Below are positions 42,561-51,696 of a stretch of 64,000 bases of DNA, one piece after another. The position numbers and the translations under genes are program-made. Below the pieces are notes generated by a model. The model saw only the letters and a list, made by a program, of their open reading frames with translations, was not told the DNA's origin and did not search any database. This DNA comes from Chloroflexota bacterium (GTDB taxonomy: Bacteria; Chloroflexota; Anaerolineae; Aggregatilineales; J027). Numbering within the stretch: position 1 is the stretch's first letter; every line of letters starts with the position of its first letter. The stretch covers positions 1 to 64,000 of the forward strand of contig JABFGB010000017.1 in NCBI GenBank assembly GCA_013112715.1. The letters are read 5' to 3'.

Positions 42561-43532
42561 ATGAAACGAATCGCAGTTTTAACAAGTGGGGGAGATGCCC
42601 CCGGAATGAATGCCGCCATTCGTGCAGTCGTGCGGGCCGCGATTGAGCGTGGGTGGGAGGCCTATGGCGTCAAACATGGATATATGGGGTTGATTGATGG
42701 GAATATCCATCCATTAGGTCGGCGGGACGTCGGCGGAATTATGCAGTTGGGCGGTACAGTGCTGGGTAGTGCGCGGTGTCCCGAATTTAAGACAGATGAA
42801 GGCCGCCGAAAAGCCTTGCGTGCGCTTAATCAAAAAGGTATTGATTCCCTTGTCGTGATTGGCGGCAATGGTTCACAGACAGGTGCCCATGCGTTACACC
42901 AATTGGGATTGCCGACGGTAGGGGTGGCTTCAACGATAGATAATGACCTCTATGGTTCGGAGATTACCATCGGCGTTGATACAGCGCTCAATATTGCACT
43001 GGAATCCATTGATCGCCTCAAGGTGACGGCATCATCACATCAACGTGCTTTTCTGGTTGAGGTAATGGGGCGTGATTGTGGTTATTTAGCGCTGATGGCG
43101 GGTATTGCAGGCGGGGCTGAGGCCATTGCTTTGCCGGAGGTCGAAACCGATCCTAAAGCCTTAGTTGAAGAACTGCGTGACGCCTATCAACGTGGCAAAT
43201 CTCATGCGTTGGTGGTGGTTGCTGAGGGCGCGAAGTATAATGCCAGCGCCTTGGTGAAGTATTTTGAAGAACATGAGCAAGAAGTAGGCTTCGATATCCG
43301 GGCGACGACACTGGGACATGTCCAGCGTGGTGGAACGCCTAGCTCATTTGACCGTTTGTTGGCGACGCGCTTGGGTGCCGCAGCCGTTGGGTATTTGTCC
43401 GATGGGATTGCCGGGGTGCTGTGCGGCTTGAACAAGGGCGATATCACTGCAACGCCCTATGAGGAGGTCACAGGTCGCCACAAAACATTAAGTCCGGAGA
43501 TGATAGAATTAGCGCGGGTGATGGCCCGATAG
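42561..43532 (+). CDS. pfkA: 6-phosphofructokinase
   Basis: 323 aa from ATG at 42561 with GGAGG upstream; the longer frame overlaps the divergent promoter. The numbering matches E. coli PfkA well. The ATP-loop starts TSGGDAPGMNAA, the catalytic Asp127 lies in STIDNDLYG, MGRDCGYLALMAG is the substrate segment and LGHVQRGGTPSSFDR the end of the active site. The motif GGDGS is GGNGS: residue 103, normally Asp, is Asn, while Gly104, which marks ATP-dependent enzymes, is kept. It phosphorylates fructose 6-phosphate in glycolysis. A TauE-type gene follows after nine bases. Confidence 0.94.
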   Translation: MKRIAVLTSGGDAPGMNAAIRAVVRAAIERGWEAYGVKHGYMGLIDGNIHPLGRRDVGGIMQLGGTVLGSARCPEFKTDEGRRKALRALNQKGIDSLVVIGGNGSQTGAHALHQLGLPTVGVASTIDNDLYGSEITIGVDTALNIALESIDRLKVTASSHQRAFLVEVMGRDCGYLALMAGIAGGAEAIALPEVETDPKALVEELRDAYQRGKSHALVVVAEGAKYNASALVKYFEEHEQEVGFDIRATTLGHVQRGGTPSSFDRLLATRLGAAAVGYLSDGIAGVLCGLNKGDITATPYEEVTGRHKTLSPEMIELARVMAR

Positions 43533-43541
43533 GATACAATT

Positions 43542-44354
43542 GTGCCGGAAGACTTTCTTCTGCTTCTTATGGTTGGCTTGGTGGCAGGTGTGTTGTCAGG
43601 GATGTTTGGGATTGGCGGGGGCATTGTGATTGTGCCTGCGCTCATCACCTTTCTAGCCTTCGAGCCTGTCCACGCTATAAGCACCTCCCTCGTGGCTTTA
43701 TTGCTGCCTGTTGGCATTTTTGCGGTCATGGCCTATCAGCGGGCGGGTCATTTCAATTGGCGGGCCTCAGCGCTGCTGGCAATTGGGATTGCTTCGACGG
43801 TTTGGATTGGCGCTCGTTTAGCGCTCAGTTTACCTAGCGATACCCTGAAACAGGTCTACGGCGTGTTTCTCATCCTGATGGGTTGGCGATTTTTGCAGCC
43901 CCGCAAGCTATGGCGCGAATTTCGTACCAGTGCCTCGACTCCGGCTGAACCCGCATCGAACTCAAGCCCGGATTCCCACCCTGCCAATCCATCAAGCCAA
44001 TGGTATATCATTTTGATAATCGGTCTTTTAGCGGGTGTAGCATCGGGCCTATTTGGGATTGGGGGCGGCATTATCATTGTGCCCGTGTTGGTGGGCCTGT
44101 TGCAATATGAACAAAAACGGGCCACTGCAATTTCGCTAGGGGCGCTACTGCTGCCAGTGGGGCTACCTGCTGTCATCACTTACTACGAAGCGGGTGAACT
44201 GGATATTCCGACGGCCATTCCGGTTGCGCTAGGTTTAGTGGTCGGCGCATTGGGCGGCGCGAAAATCGCTTTAGGGCTGCCATCCGTGCGGGTACGTCAG
44301 TTATATGGGGTTTTCATTTTGCTTATCGGGATACGTTTTGTTTTGGGATATTAA
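43542..44354 (+). CDS. TauE/SafE-family sulfite/sulfonate exporter-like permease
   Basis: 270 aa from GTG at 43542, about eight membrane helices. Two homologous halves each carry the family motif: VLSGMFGIGGGIVIVPALI near the start and VASGLFGIGGGIIIVPVLV in the second half. A polar loop rich in Ser/Pro (SASTPAEPASNSSPDSHPA) joins them. Members export sulfite, sulfoacetate or other organosulfur anions; the substrate here is not known. It is cotranscribed with pfkA and followed by a strong terminator. Confidence 0.88.
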   Translation: MPEDFLLLLMVGLVAGVLSGMFGIGGGIVIVPALITFLAFEPVHAISTSLVALLLPVGIFAVMAYQRAGHFNWRASALLAIGIASTVWIGARLALSLPSDTLKQVYGVFLILMGWRFLQPRKLWREFRTSASTPAEPASNSSPDSHPANPSSQWYIILIIGLLAGVASGLFGIGGGIIIVPVLVGLLQYEQKRATAISLGALLLPVGLPAVITYYEAGELDIPTAIPVALGLVVGALGGAKIALGLPSVRVRQLYGVFILLIGIRFVLGY

Positions 44355-44384
44355 AAAGGCGAGGTGGATGACCTCGCCTTTTTT
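44353..44384 (+). terminator. strong Rho-independent terminator after the TauE-type gene
   Basis: AAAAAGGCGAGGT pairs with ACCTCGCCTTTTT (13 bp, loop GGATG), followed by more T. It is symmetrical enough to work for the convergent P-type ATPase gene as well. Confidence 0.93.
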
Positions 44385-44391
44385 GTTTTTA

Positions 44392-47172
44392 CTATGCCGA
44401 TTGGCCTTCGAGAGCCTCATCCCGCCGATGCATCGCTTGGAGGAACGGCTTGGTGAGTTCGGCGATAACGGTGGGGAACAGCAGCAGCGGAATCAAGATG
44501 GCCCAGTGCGACCCATTCAATAGGGTTGTATCGAAGATGTCGCGTAGGAAGGGGATATAGAGTACCAACAGCAGGCCCACACCTGATGACAACACTGCAT
44601 ATTGCATATATTTATTACTAAATGGCCCAATCTTGAAGATTGAGAACAGTTCCGACCGTGTGCTGTAGGCGCGGGCAAGTTGGGCCGCTGAGAGAGTGAC
44701 AAACGCCATTGTCCGCCCAAGTGCCTCGCTGGTTTCCTTGACAAACGAGAGTTCGATGTCGCCCCGTCCAATTGCAAAGGCCAAAAGCGTGACGGCGGTC
44801 ATGACAATCGTTTGAACAATCATGCCAATGACCATATCTTTGTTGACAATGGGTTCATCAGGGGAACGCGGAGGCCGCGCCATAATATCGGGGTCGCCTT
44901 TTTCCACCCCTAATGCCAACGCTGGAGCGCCGTCGGTAATTAAATTGAGCCACAGGAGTTGAATCGCGGTTAATGGGGTCGGCCAACCCGCCAGCGTTGC
45001 TAGGAAGATTACGCAGATTTCCGCAAGATTACAACTGAGCAAGAAATAGACGAATTTGCGAATATTGGCATAGATGACCCGCCCTTGTTCGACTGCTGAG
45101 ACGATACTGGCGTAATTATCATCCGTCAAAATCATATCGGCGCTTTCTTTGCTGACATCCGTACCCGTAATGCCCATCGCTACCCCGATACTGGCACGTT
45201 TGAGGGCTGGGGCATCGTTCACCCCATCGCCAGTCATGGCAACAATGTGATTACGACGGCGGAAAGCCTCGACGATCCGAACCTTGTGCGATGGCGACAC
45301 GCGGGCAAACGCATCGGCGGTATCTACCTTACGATCCAATTCCGCGTCGGACATCTTTTCAAGTTCAGCCCCACTGATCACCTCACCACCCGGACGCAGC
45401 AGGCCAATTTCTTTGGCGATGGCCCGCGCAGTATCGGCATAATCCCCTGTCACCATCACGGTACGGATACCTGCACTACGGGCTTTGGCGATGGCGGCGC
45501 CGACTTCGGGTCGGGCTGGGTCAAGCAGGGCAATTAACCCGACCAGTTCCATATCATTCTCAATGGTTTCGGGTGTGATTTCATCCGGCATCCGCGGGCC
45601 AAGTCGTTTTTGGGCGACGGCCAATACACGGAAAGCCTCGGCAGCAAGTTGGGCATTCACATTTAGGATATTTTGGCGACGTTCGGGTGTGATAGCGGCG
45701 GGCTGTCCATTTTCAAAGATCGTCGAGCAGCGTGCAATCATAATATCTGGCGCACCCTTGATAAACGCCAGATATTCCCCGTCGGGCATTTTGTGAATGG
45801 TGCTCATACGCTTCCGGTCAGCATCGAACGGGATTTCGGCGACACGTGGATTTGTTTTTTCAGCATCGGCACGCCATATTCCGGCTTTGGCAGCGGCTAC
45901 AACCAATGCACCTTCGGTAGGATCACCGATCATGCGATACCCAGTGGGTGAATGGGTGTCTTGTTCAAGACGGGCGTCGCTTGCCAGAAGTCCTCCTAAT
46001 AACAAACGCATTGTTTCGACACGGTCATTTGGGTCTTGGACATCTTTTTCGAGGCGGAAATCGCCATGCACTGCGTAGCCCTCACCCGTGACATCGAGGT
46101 GATACCCTGCTACATACAGCTTGGCAGCCGTCATCTGATTTTGCGTCAATGTCCCTGTTTTGTCGGAGCAAATCGCGGTGGCACTGCCTAGTGTCTCGAC
46201 GGCTGGAAGGCGGCGAATGAGCGCATTACGCTTAATCATCTCGCGCATCCCAATGGCAAGGTTGATGGTGACAACCGCAGGCAGTCCTTCTGGAACGGCG
46301 GCAATCGCCAATGAAATAGCGATAATGAAGCTCTCTTGCAGAGAATCTACCAGTTCCATATCCTTGCGTAAGTCCTGAATCGTCCCGACGATGAATACCA
46401 AACCGCAAATAATCAATGCTGATATACTGAGCATCTTGCCCAGTTCATCTAGGCGGCGTTGCAGCGGGGTTTCTTCTTCCTCGGTGGATTGCAAGGCATC
46501 CGCAATCTTGCCGATTTCGGTTTTCATGCCAGTGCCTATTACCACGCCTTTGCCACGCCCATAAGTAGCAATCGTCCCCATATAGGCCATGTTGTGGCGA
46601 TCCCCAATGACCGCATCTTCGGACGCAAGCTGTTCGGCTCGTTTGCTCACGGGAACGGACTCACCGGTTAGCGAGGCTTCCTCAATACTCAGATTGACGG
46701 TTGTGACCAGCCGCAAATCTGCCGGGATATAATCCCCGGCCTCCAGCAATACCACGTCACCGGGGACTAATTCTCTGGATGGGATGGATTCGGTGTGCCC
46801 GTCCCGCATAACTTTGGCGTTGGGGGCCGCTAGTTTTTTGAGGGCACTGAGGGCTTGTTCGGCACGACCTTCTTGAACGACCCCCAAGGTGGCGTTCAAA
46901 ATTACAATCGCCATAATCGCAACAGCCTCAATTTCGTCCCCCAGCGCAAATGAGACCACTGCTGCAAATAACAAAATGTAAATAACAAAATTATTGAATT
47001 GATTCAATAACTGCTGCCAAAAACCCGGCCTTTTGGCTTCGACCAATTCGTTTGGGCCATATTGCGCCAATCTTTTGGCAACTTCACTTTTGGTAAGACC
47101 GTTTTCGGCTTCGGTCTCCCATTGACTAAGCACTTGATTGGCTGGCATCGTGTGCCACGCACTCTCAGACAT
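44392..47172 (-). CDS. cation-transporting P-type ATPase (P2A, probably Ca2+)
   Basis: 926 aa with the full layout: N-terminal cation-ATPase domain, actuator domain with TGES (EASLTGESVPVS), phosphorylation site Asp in CSDKTGTLTQN, nucleotide domain, hinge MTGDGVNDAPALKRA and about ten membrane helices. Calcium site residues as in SERCA are kept: VPEGLPAVVTINLAIGM (M4), NLAEICVIFLA (M5, Asn and Glu) and NLITDGAPALALG (M6, Asn, Thr, Asp). It should pump Ca2+ out of the cell, perhaps also Mn2+. It is convergent with the TauE-type gene. Confidence 0.92.
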   Translation of the reverse strand: MSESAWHTMPANQVLSQWETEAENGLTKSEVAKRLAQYGPNELVEAKRPGFWQQLLNQFNNFVIYILLFAAVVSFALGDEIEAVAIMAIVILNATLGVVQEGRAEQALSALKKLAAPNAKVMRDGHTESIPSRELVPGDVVLLEAGDYIPADLRLVTTVNLSIEEASLTGESVPVSKRAEQLASEDAVIGDRHNMAYMGTIATYGRGKGVVIGTGMKTEIGKIADALQSTEEEETPLQRRLDELGKMLSISALIICGLVFIVGTIQDLRKDMELVDSLQESFIIAISLAIAAVPEGLPAVVTINLAIGMREMIKRNALIRRLPAVETLGSATAICSDKTGTLTQNQMTAAKLYVAGYHLDVTGEGYAVHGDFRLEKDVQDPNDRVETMRLLLGGLLASDARLEQDTHSPTGYRMIGDPTEGALVVAAAKAGIWRADAEKTNPRVAEIPFDADRKRMSTIHKMPDGEYLAFIKGAPDIMIARCSTIFENGQPAAITPERRQNILNVNAQLAAEAFRVLAVAQKRLGPRMPDEITPETIENDMELVGLIALLDPARPEVGAAIAKARSAGIRTVMVTGDYADTARAIAKEIGLLRPGGEVISGAELEKMSDAELDRKVDTADAFARVSPSHKVRIVEAFRRRNHIVAMTGDGVNDAPALKRASIGVAMGITGTDVSKESADMILTDDNYASIVSAVEQGRVIYANIRKFVYFLLSCNLAEICVIFLATLAGWPTPLTAIQLLWLNLITDGAPALALGVEKGDPDIMARPPRSPDEPIVNKDMVIGMIVQTIVMTAVTLLAFAIGRGDIELSFVKETSEALGRTMAFVTLSAAQLARAYSTRSELFSIFKIGPFSNKYMQYAVLSSGVGLLLVLYIPFLRDIFDTTLLNGSHWAILIPLLLFPTVIAELTKPFLQAMHRRDEALEGQSA

Positions 47173-47320
47173 TCGGCATCCTTTTGGTTGATTGTTGTGG
47201 ATATGAGGAATGAATCAATGGTATAAGACACTATTGTAACGATGGCGTTCCCGAATGCCACTCGGATATTTGTTCTAAGCAGGGGTTAGGGATAATATCA
47301 TGCTTTGTGATGATTGACAT

Positions 47321-47336
47321 CCCCCTGAAGCGGGGG
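47321..47336. repeat. C5/G5 hairpin upstream of the helicase-nuclease operon
   Basis: CCCCC, a TGAAGC loop and GGGGG lie immediately before the first start codon (47342), with TGATTGACAT in front. The G run is the only ribosome-site candidate, so the hairpin would mask it. Similar hairpins occur at the ends of IS200/IS605 elements and in REP-like repeats, but no second copy was noticed in the window. Confidence 0.5.
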
Positions 47337-47341
47337 TTCCA

Positions 47342-49429
47342 ATGGAGGCGGTTACTTTGCGGCGATTTTTGGAAGGCCCGGCAGGTACTGGAAAAACCAC
47401 CTATGCTGTTGAATATCTACATCGTCTTTTACAAGAGGGAGTACGGCCAGAATCTATCCTTGTCTTGGTTCCTCAGCGCACGTTGGGCCGACCCTATCAA
47501 CTCGCCACCGTCAAACCCGATTGGCCGGATGCAGCAGGGGTGGACATTGCCACGTTTGGCGGTCTGGCCCGGCGCGGTATCCAGCTTTTTTGGCCGGAAA
47601 TTGCGACAGCGGCGGGTTTTGTGGGTGCCGAAGGCCACGAGCCGATTTTCCTGACCATTGAGACGGCGCAATATTATATGGCCCGTTTTGTTGATCGTGC
47701 TGTTGAACAAGCCCTGTTTGACAGCATTAATGTCGCCCGCGCCCGCCTGATTGCCCAAGCGCTCGACAATCTTTCCAAAGCCGCCATCAACGAATTTTCG
47801 TTGGATGAGGTTGCCTTACGGTTGTCACGGGCATGGAGTGGGCATTCCAGCCGTCTTGCTATTTATCAAACGTGGTTGGAAGTCGCCCGTGAATTTCGCC
47901 AGCATTGCCTAGACAACCAGTTGTTGGATTTTTCGCTGCAATTGGATGTGTTTAACGACTACCTGTTACATAACCCGCTGTATCAGACCTATCTGAGCCA
48001 AACCTATCAGCATCTCATTGTGGATAACCTTGAAGAAAACTTCCCAGTGACGTTGGATTTCATCGAATCCCGTCTGCCAGCGTTGGAAAGTGCGCTTTTG
48101 GTTATGGATAGCGATGCAGGCTATCGGGTGTTTCTCGGCGCAGAACCTCTCCAAGCGGCCCAGTTGCAGGCCTTATGTGATGACCACATTGTATGGGATA
48201 GCTCACACATCCAGAGTCAAGCGTTACAATCATTATCAACGGCACTGGACGCTATTTTCACTGATGATGATTTGAGTGATACCCCACTGCCCGAACTTGA
48301 CCCCTCACCTCTTGAGGCGTTTGCCTATGCGTTTCGCACCTTCTATCCCCAAATGTTAAATTGGGCCTGCGATGAAGCCATTCAATTGATGGAATCGGGG
48401 GTCGAGCCGCGCCAAATTGTCATGTTAGCCCCCTACCTCAATGATTCACTGCGATTTACGGTGATGAATCGGTTGCAGACAGCCGGGATTCCCGTTGTAT
48501 CACATCGTCCGTCGCGGGCAATTCGTGACGAACCGACGGCACGGGCGATGCTGACCCTTATGGCATTGGTGAATCAACCCGCTGACCAACTGCCGCCTGC
48601 ACCGGATACCGCCGATGCGCTGGTACAAGCTATAGCTAACCTTGACCCCATCCGGGGACGACTGTTGGCGGATGTAGTCTATGGGGCGACGGGCCGTAGT
48701 GAGATGGGATCATTTGATGCCATCCAACAGACGATGCAAAGCCGTATTACCTACGTCGTGGGCGAACGCTATGAGCAGTTACGCTCTTGGCTAATGGATC
48801 AGCGTGAAACCGTCGCCCAAACCCCGCCTGACCACTTTCTGCGCCGTCTTTTTGGCGATGTCTTGTCGCAACCCGGCTTTGGCTTTCATACCCATTTGGA
48901 CGCGGGTGCAATCGCCGCCCAATTGGTTGAATCGGCCCAACAATTTCGTCGTGTGTTGTATCCCGATGGCACCGATGATTGGTCGTCGGTCTGGGTCGAA
49001 TATCGCACACTAGTCAGTGAGGGATTACTGGCGGCACTGCATGAAGAAAGCTGGCATAAAGAAGAAGCCAACGCCGTGTTCATCGCGCCGGCCTATACTT
49101 ACCTGATGCGCAATCGTCCAGTAGATTATCAATTCTGGTTGGATGTTGGCAGTTCAGCATGGTCGGAGCGCCTCGACCAGCCGATTACCCACCCCTATGT
49201 ACTGCGGCGTTCCTATGATAAAGATAAGGTATGGCTGGATGAGGACGAATTTCAAGCCGAATGGGCGATGCTGCGTAAATTAATTCTCGGTTTGACGCGA
49301 CGCTGTGGTAAACAACTGTATCTAGCTATCGCAGATTTAGGCGAACAGGGTTTTGAACAACGCGGCCCATTGCTGCGAGTCTTTCAACAAGTATTGCGAT
49401 CCTATGGCATAACAGGAGCATCGGCGTGA
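47342..49429 (+). CDS. P-loop AddB-like helicase-family protein without nuclease domain
   Basis: 695 aa. A Walker A at residues 12-19 (EGPAGTGKTTYAVEYL) is followed by ILVLVPQRTLGRPY, matching the start of AddB-type proteins. Later segments are VDIATFGGLARRGIQLFW, HLIVDNLEENFPVTLDFI (a Walker B-like region) and REFRQHCLDNQLLDF. A middle segment, RQIVMLAPYLNDSLRFTVMN then AGIPVVSHRPSRAIRDEP, resembles the second RecA-like domain. The canonical UvrD motifs V and VI are not obvious, as in AddB, whose helicase site is degenerate. There is no C-terminal PD-(D/E)XK domain; that activity is in the third gene. The next gene starts at GTGA, overlapping this stop by four bases. Confidence 0.72.
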   Translation: MEAVTLRRFLEGPAGTGKTTYAVEYLHRLLQEGVRPESILVLVPQRTLGRPYQLATVKPDWPDAAGVDIATFGGLARRGIQLFWPEIATAAGFVGAEGHEPIFLTIETAQYYMARFVDRAVEQALFDSINVARARLIAQALDNLSKAAINEFSLDEVALRLSRAWSGHSSRLAIYQTWLEVAREFRQHCLDNQLLDFSLQLDVFNDYLLHNPLYQTYLSQTYQHLIVDNLEENFPVTLDFIESRLPALESALLVMDSDAGYRVFLGAEPLQAAQLQALCDDHIVWDSSHIQSQALQSLSTALDAIFTDDDLSDTPLPELDPSPLEAFAYAFRTFYPQMLNWACDEAIQLMESGVEPRQIVMLAPYLNDSLRFTVMNRLQTAGIPVVSHRPSRAIRDEPTARAMLTLMALVNQPADQLPPAPDTADALVQAIANLDPIRGRLLADVVYGATGRSEMGSFDAIQQTMQSRITYVVGERYEQLRSWLMDQRETVAQTPPDHFLRRLFGDVLSQPGFGFHTHLDAGAIAAQLVESAQQFRRVLYPDGTDDWSSVWVEYRTLVSEGLLAALHEESWHKEEANAVFIAPAYTYLMRNRPVDYQFWLDVGSSAWSERLDQPITHPYVLRRSYDKDKVWLDEDEFQAEWAMLRKLILGLTRRCGKQLYLAIADLGEQGFEQRGPLLRVFQQVLRSYGITGASA

Positions 49430-51696
49430 ACGATACCCCTTTTAAATTTCGTGCATCCCAGTTTGACATCATCAGTTATTCGCGGGGTTTAATGGGAGTG
49501 GCGGCTGTCCCCGGTTCGGGTAAAACATTTACTTTGTCCCATCTCGCCGCCGCATTGGTACAGAAATTGAGCAATCGGCGAGCCGGACGCGATCAAGAAG
49601 TGCTGATCGTGACCTTTGCCAATGCCGCCGTCAACAGTTTTAAAAGTCGTATCGCCGCCATTTTGGAACAAGAGCGTGGCTTGCTGCCCTATACGGGGTA
49701 TCGTGTGCGTACCTTGCACGGTCTGGCCCACGATATTGTGCGTGAACGGCCCGCATTGGTCGGATTAGCCGAAGATTTCCGTATCGTGGATGATCGTGTG
49801 GCCTATGCTATTCGCCGTGATACCGTGACGGCTCATTATTCTCAATGGCGTGAGCGGTTGCGCTGGATTTTGAGCGACGAGGTAGAAGAACGCTATGAGA
49901 AGGTGGTCATCAACAAAGACCTGCCCGAACTTCTCGTAGACCTCGTTGACCGATTTATCAGCCGTGCCAAAGAAATGCAGATCACGTCCGAAGATTTGCT
50001 CATTGTTCTTGAAAATCAGGATGCCCTATTTGATTTATCACGTTTTGCCACTGCCGTCTATCAAGATTATCAACGCAGTCTGGCTTATCGCGGCGCGGTA
50101 GATTTTCAAGATTTGGTTCGACTTGCCCTGACGGCTCTCCAAACGGATGCTCAATATTTAGAGCGACTGCAAGATCGCTGGCCGTATATTTTGGAGGATG
50201 AGGCTCAAGACAGCAGCCTGCTCCAAGAAAAAATGCTATGGCTACTGACGGGTGGCAAAAACTGGGTGCGGGTGGGCGATCCGAACCAAGCCATTAACAC
50301 CACCTTCACCAGTGCCAATCCGCAGTTTTTGCGAAATTTCCTTGCCCATCCCGATGTCAAAGATCGCCCCCTAAATACATCGGGTCGTTCGTCACGCAAA
50401 ATTATCCGATTAGCCAACGAGCTAATCCGCTGGACAACTGATCAACATCCGGTGATGGAACTGCGGAGCGCTTTTTATCCTCAAGATATCCTGCCAACTG
50501 AACTGGGGGATATTCAAGCGAACCCACCCGACGCCGCTTCAACCTTATATATCTATCCATTTGACCGCCGTCTCACTCCGGACGATGAACTCAAAGTGGT
50601 GCTGTCCTCACTACAAAAATGGCTTCCCGAAAATCCGGATAAAACGGTAGCCGTCCTTGTGCCAGAAAACAGCCGGGGCTTTCAGTTAACCCAACTGCTA
50701 CAAGAAGCGGGCTTGCCCTATGAGGAATTACTCCGCAGCACTACCGAGACCCGTGCGACGGCTGGCCTGTTGCGTTCGGCTTTGCTCTATCTTTCCAATC
50801 CCCGCAGTAGCCCACTTCTTGCTGCGGTCTACCGCGATGTATGGGTGCCGATGTATTTTGATGGGGAGGAAATCGAAGATGCCGAAGGGCCGATTAACCA
50901 AATTCAAAAGACTTTGCATCGGCATAAACAGCCCGAAGATTTTATCTGGCCCGTCGGTGGCGATTGGACATTCGCGCTGGATTTGGAGCTCCCCGACGAC
51001 TATCATGAAAATCTGGACAGGTTTATTGCCCTGATCCGGCGTTGGCTGTCAGCCCTCAGTTTACCCATTGACCAACTCCTGCTCACCATCGGGCAAGACC
51101 TTTTTACCGACCCTACCGACATCGCCCTGACCTATAAAATCGCCGTGTTGATGCGGAGTATTGCCCAAGCCAACCCTACATGGCGCTTACCTGACCTCAC
51201 CGAAGAACTCCGCCAGATCAGCGAAAATCAGCGCAAGTTCATTGGTTTTGACGATGCCGAAACAGGTTATGCTCCAAAGCCGGGGATAATCACGGTCAGC
51301 ACTATGCACGCGGCAAAAGGACTGGAATGGGATCGGGTCTATCTGATGGCGGTCAACAATTACAGTTTCCCCTCGGCGCTCGATTATGAGGAGTATCTGG
51401 GCGAAAAACGTTTTATTCGTGATAACCTGAATCTTGATGCTGAGGTCTTGGCCCAATTAGATGCCTTAATTAATAAACGTCCCGATAATTACGAACCCGG
51501 CCCCGCCTCCCGACAAGCACGCATAGACTACGCTGCCGAACGTCTGCGTTTGCTCTATGTGGGTATTACCCGTGCTAAGTCGGATTTGAGTATTACATGG
51601 AATGTGGGTCGCTATTGGGAGCGCGGTGGCAGTTTTGTCAAGCAGCCTGCTGTCCCGCTGTATCATCTACGTGAGGTTATCAATGGCGACGCCTAA
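49426..51696 (+). CDS. UvrD/AddA-like superfamily 1 helicase
   Basis: 756 aa from GTG at 49426. The SF1A motifs are all seen: FRASQFDIISYSRG (Q-motif-like), I AAVPGSGKTFTLSHLA, Ia VTFANAAVNSFKSR, II ILEDEAQDSSLLQ, III VGDPNQAINTTFTSANP, IV NTSGRSSRKIIRLANE, V STMHAAKGLEWDRVYLM and VI AERLRLLYVGITRAKSDL. It lacks the C-terminal nuclease domain that makes AddA about 1200 residues long. It should translocate 3' to 5' on single-stranded DNA. It is coupled by overlap to both neighbours (4 bases upstream, 14 downstream), so it probably acts in a complex with them. Confidence 0.9.
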   Translation: MNDTPFKFRASQFDIISYSRGLMGVAAVPGSGKTFTLSHLAAALVQKLSNRRAGRDQEVLIVTFANAAVNSFKSRIAAILEQERGLLPYTGYRVRTLHGLAHDIVRERPALVGLAEDFRIVDDRVAYAIRRDTVTAHYSQWRERLRWILSDEVEERYEKVVINKDLPELLVDLVDRFISRAKEMQITSEDLLIVLENQDALFDLSRFATAVYQDYQRSLAYRGAVDFQDLVRLALTALQTDAQYLERLQDRWPYILEDEAQDSSLLQEKMLWLLTGGKNWVRVGDPNQAINTTFTSANPQFLRNFLAHPDVKDRPLNTSGRSSRKIIRLANELIRWTTDQHPVMELRSAFYPQDILPTELGDIQANPPDAASTLYIYPFDRRLTPDDELKVVLSSLQKWLPENPDKTVAVLVPENSRGFQLTQLLQEAGLPYEELLRSTTETRATAGLLRSALLYLSNPRSSPLLAAVYRDVWVPMYFDGEEIEDAEGPINQIQKTLHRHKQPEDFIWPVGGDWTFALDLELPDDYHENLDRFIALIRRWLSALSLPIDQLLLTIGQDLFTDPTDIALTYKIAVLMRSIAQANPTWRLPDLTEELRQISENQRKFIGFDDAETGYAPKPGIITVSTMHAAKGLEWDRVYLMAVNNYSFPSALDYEEYLGEKRFIRDNLNLDAEVLAQLDALINKRPDNYEPGPASRQARIDYAAERLRLLYVGITRAKSDLSITWNVGRYWERGGSFVKQPAVPLYHLREVINGDA

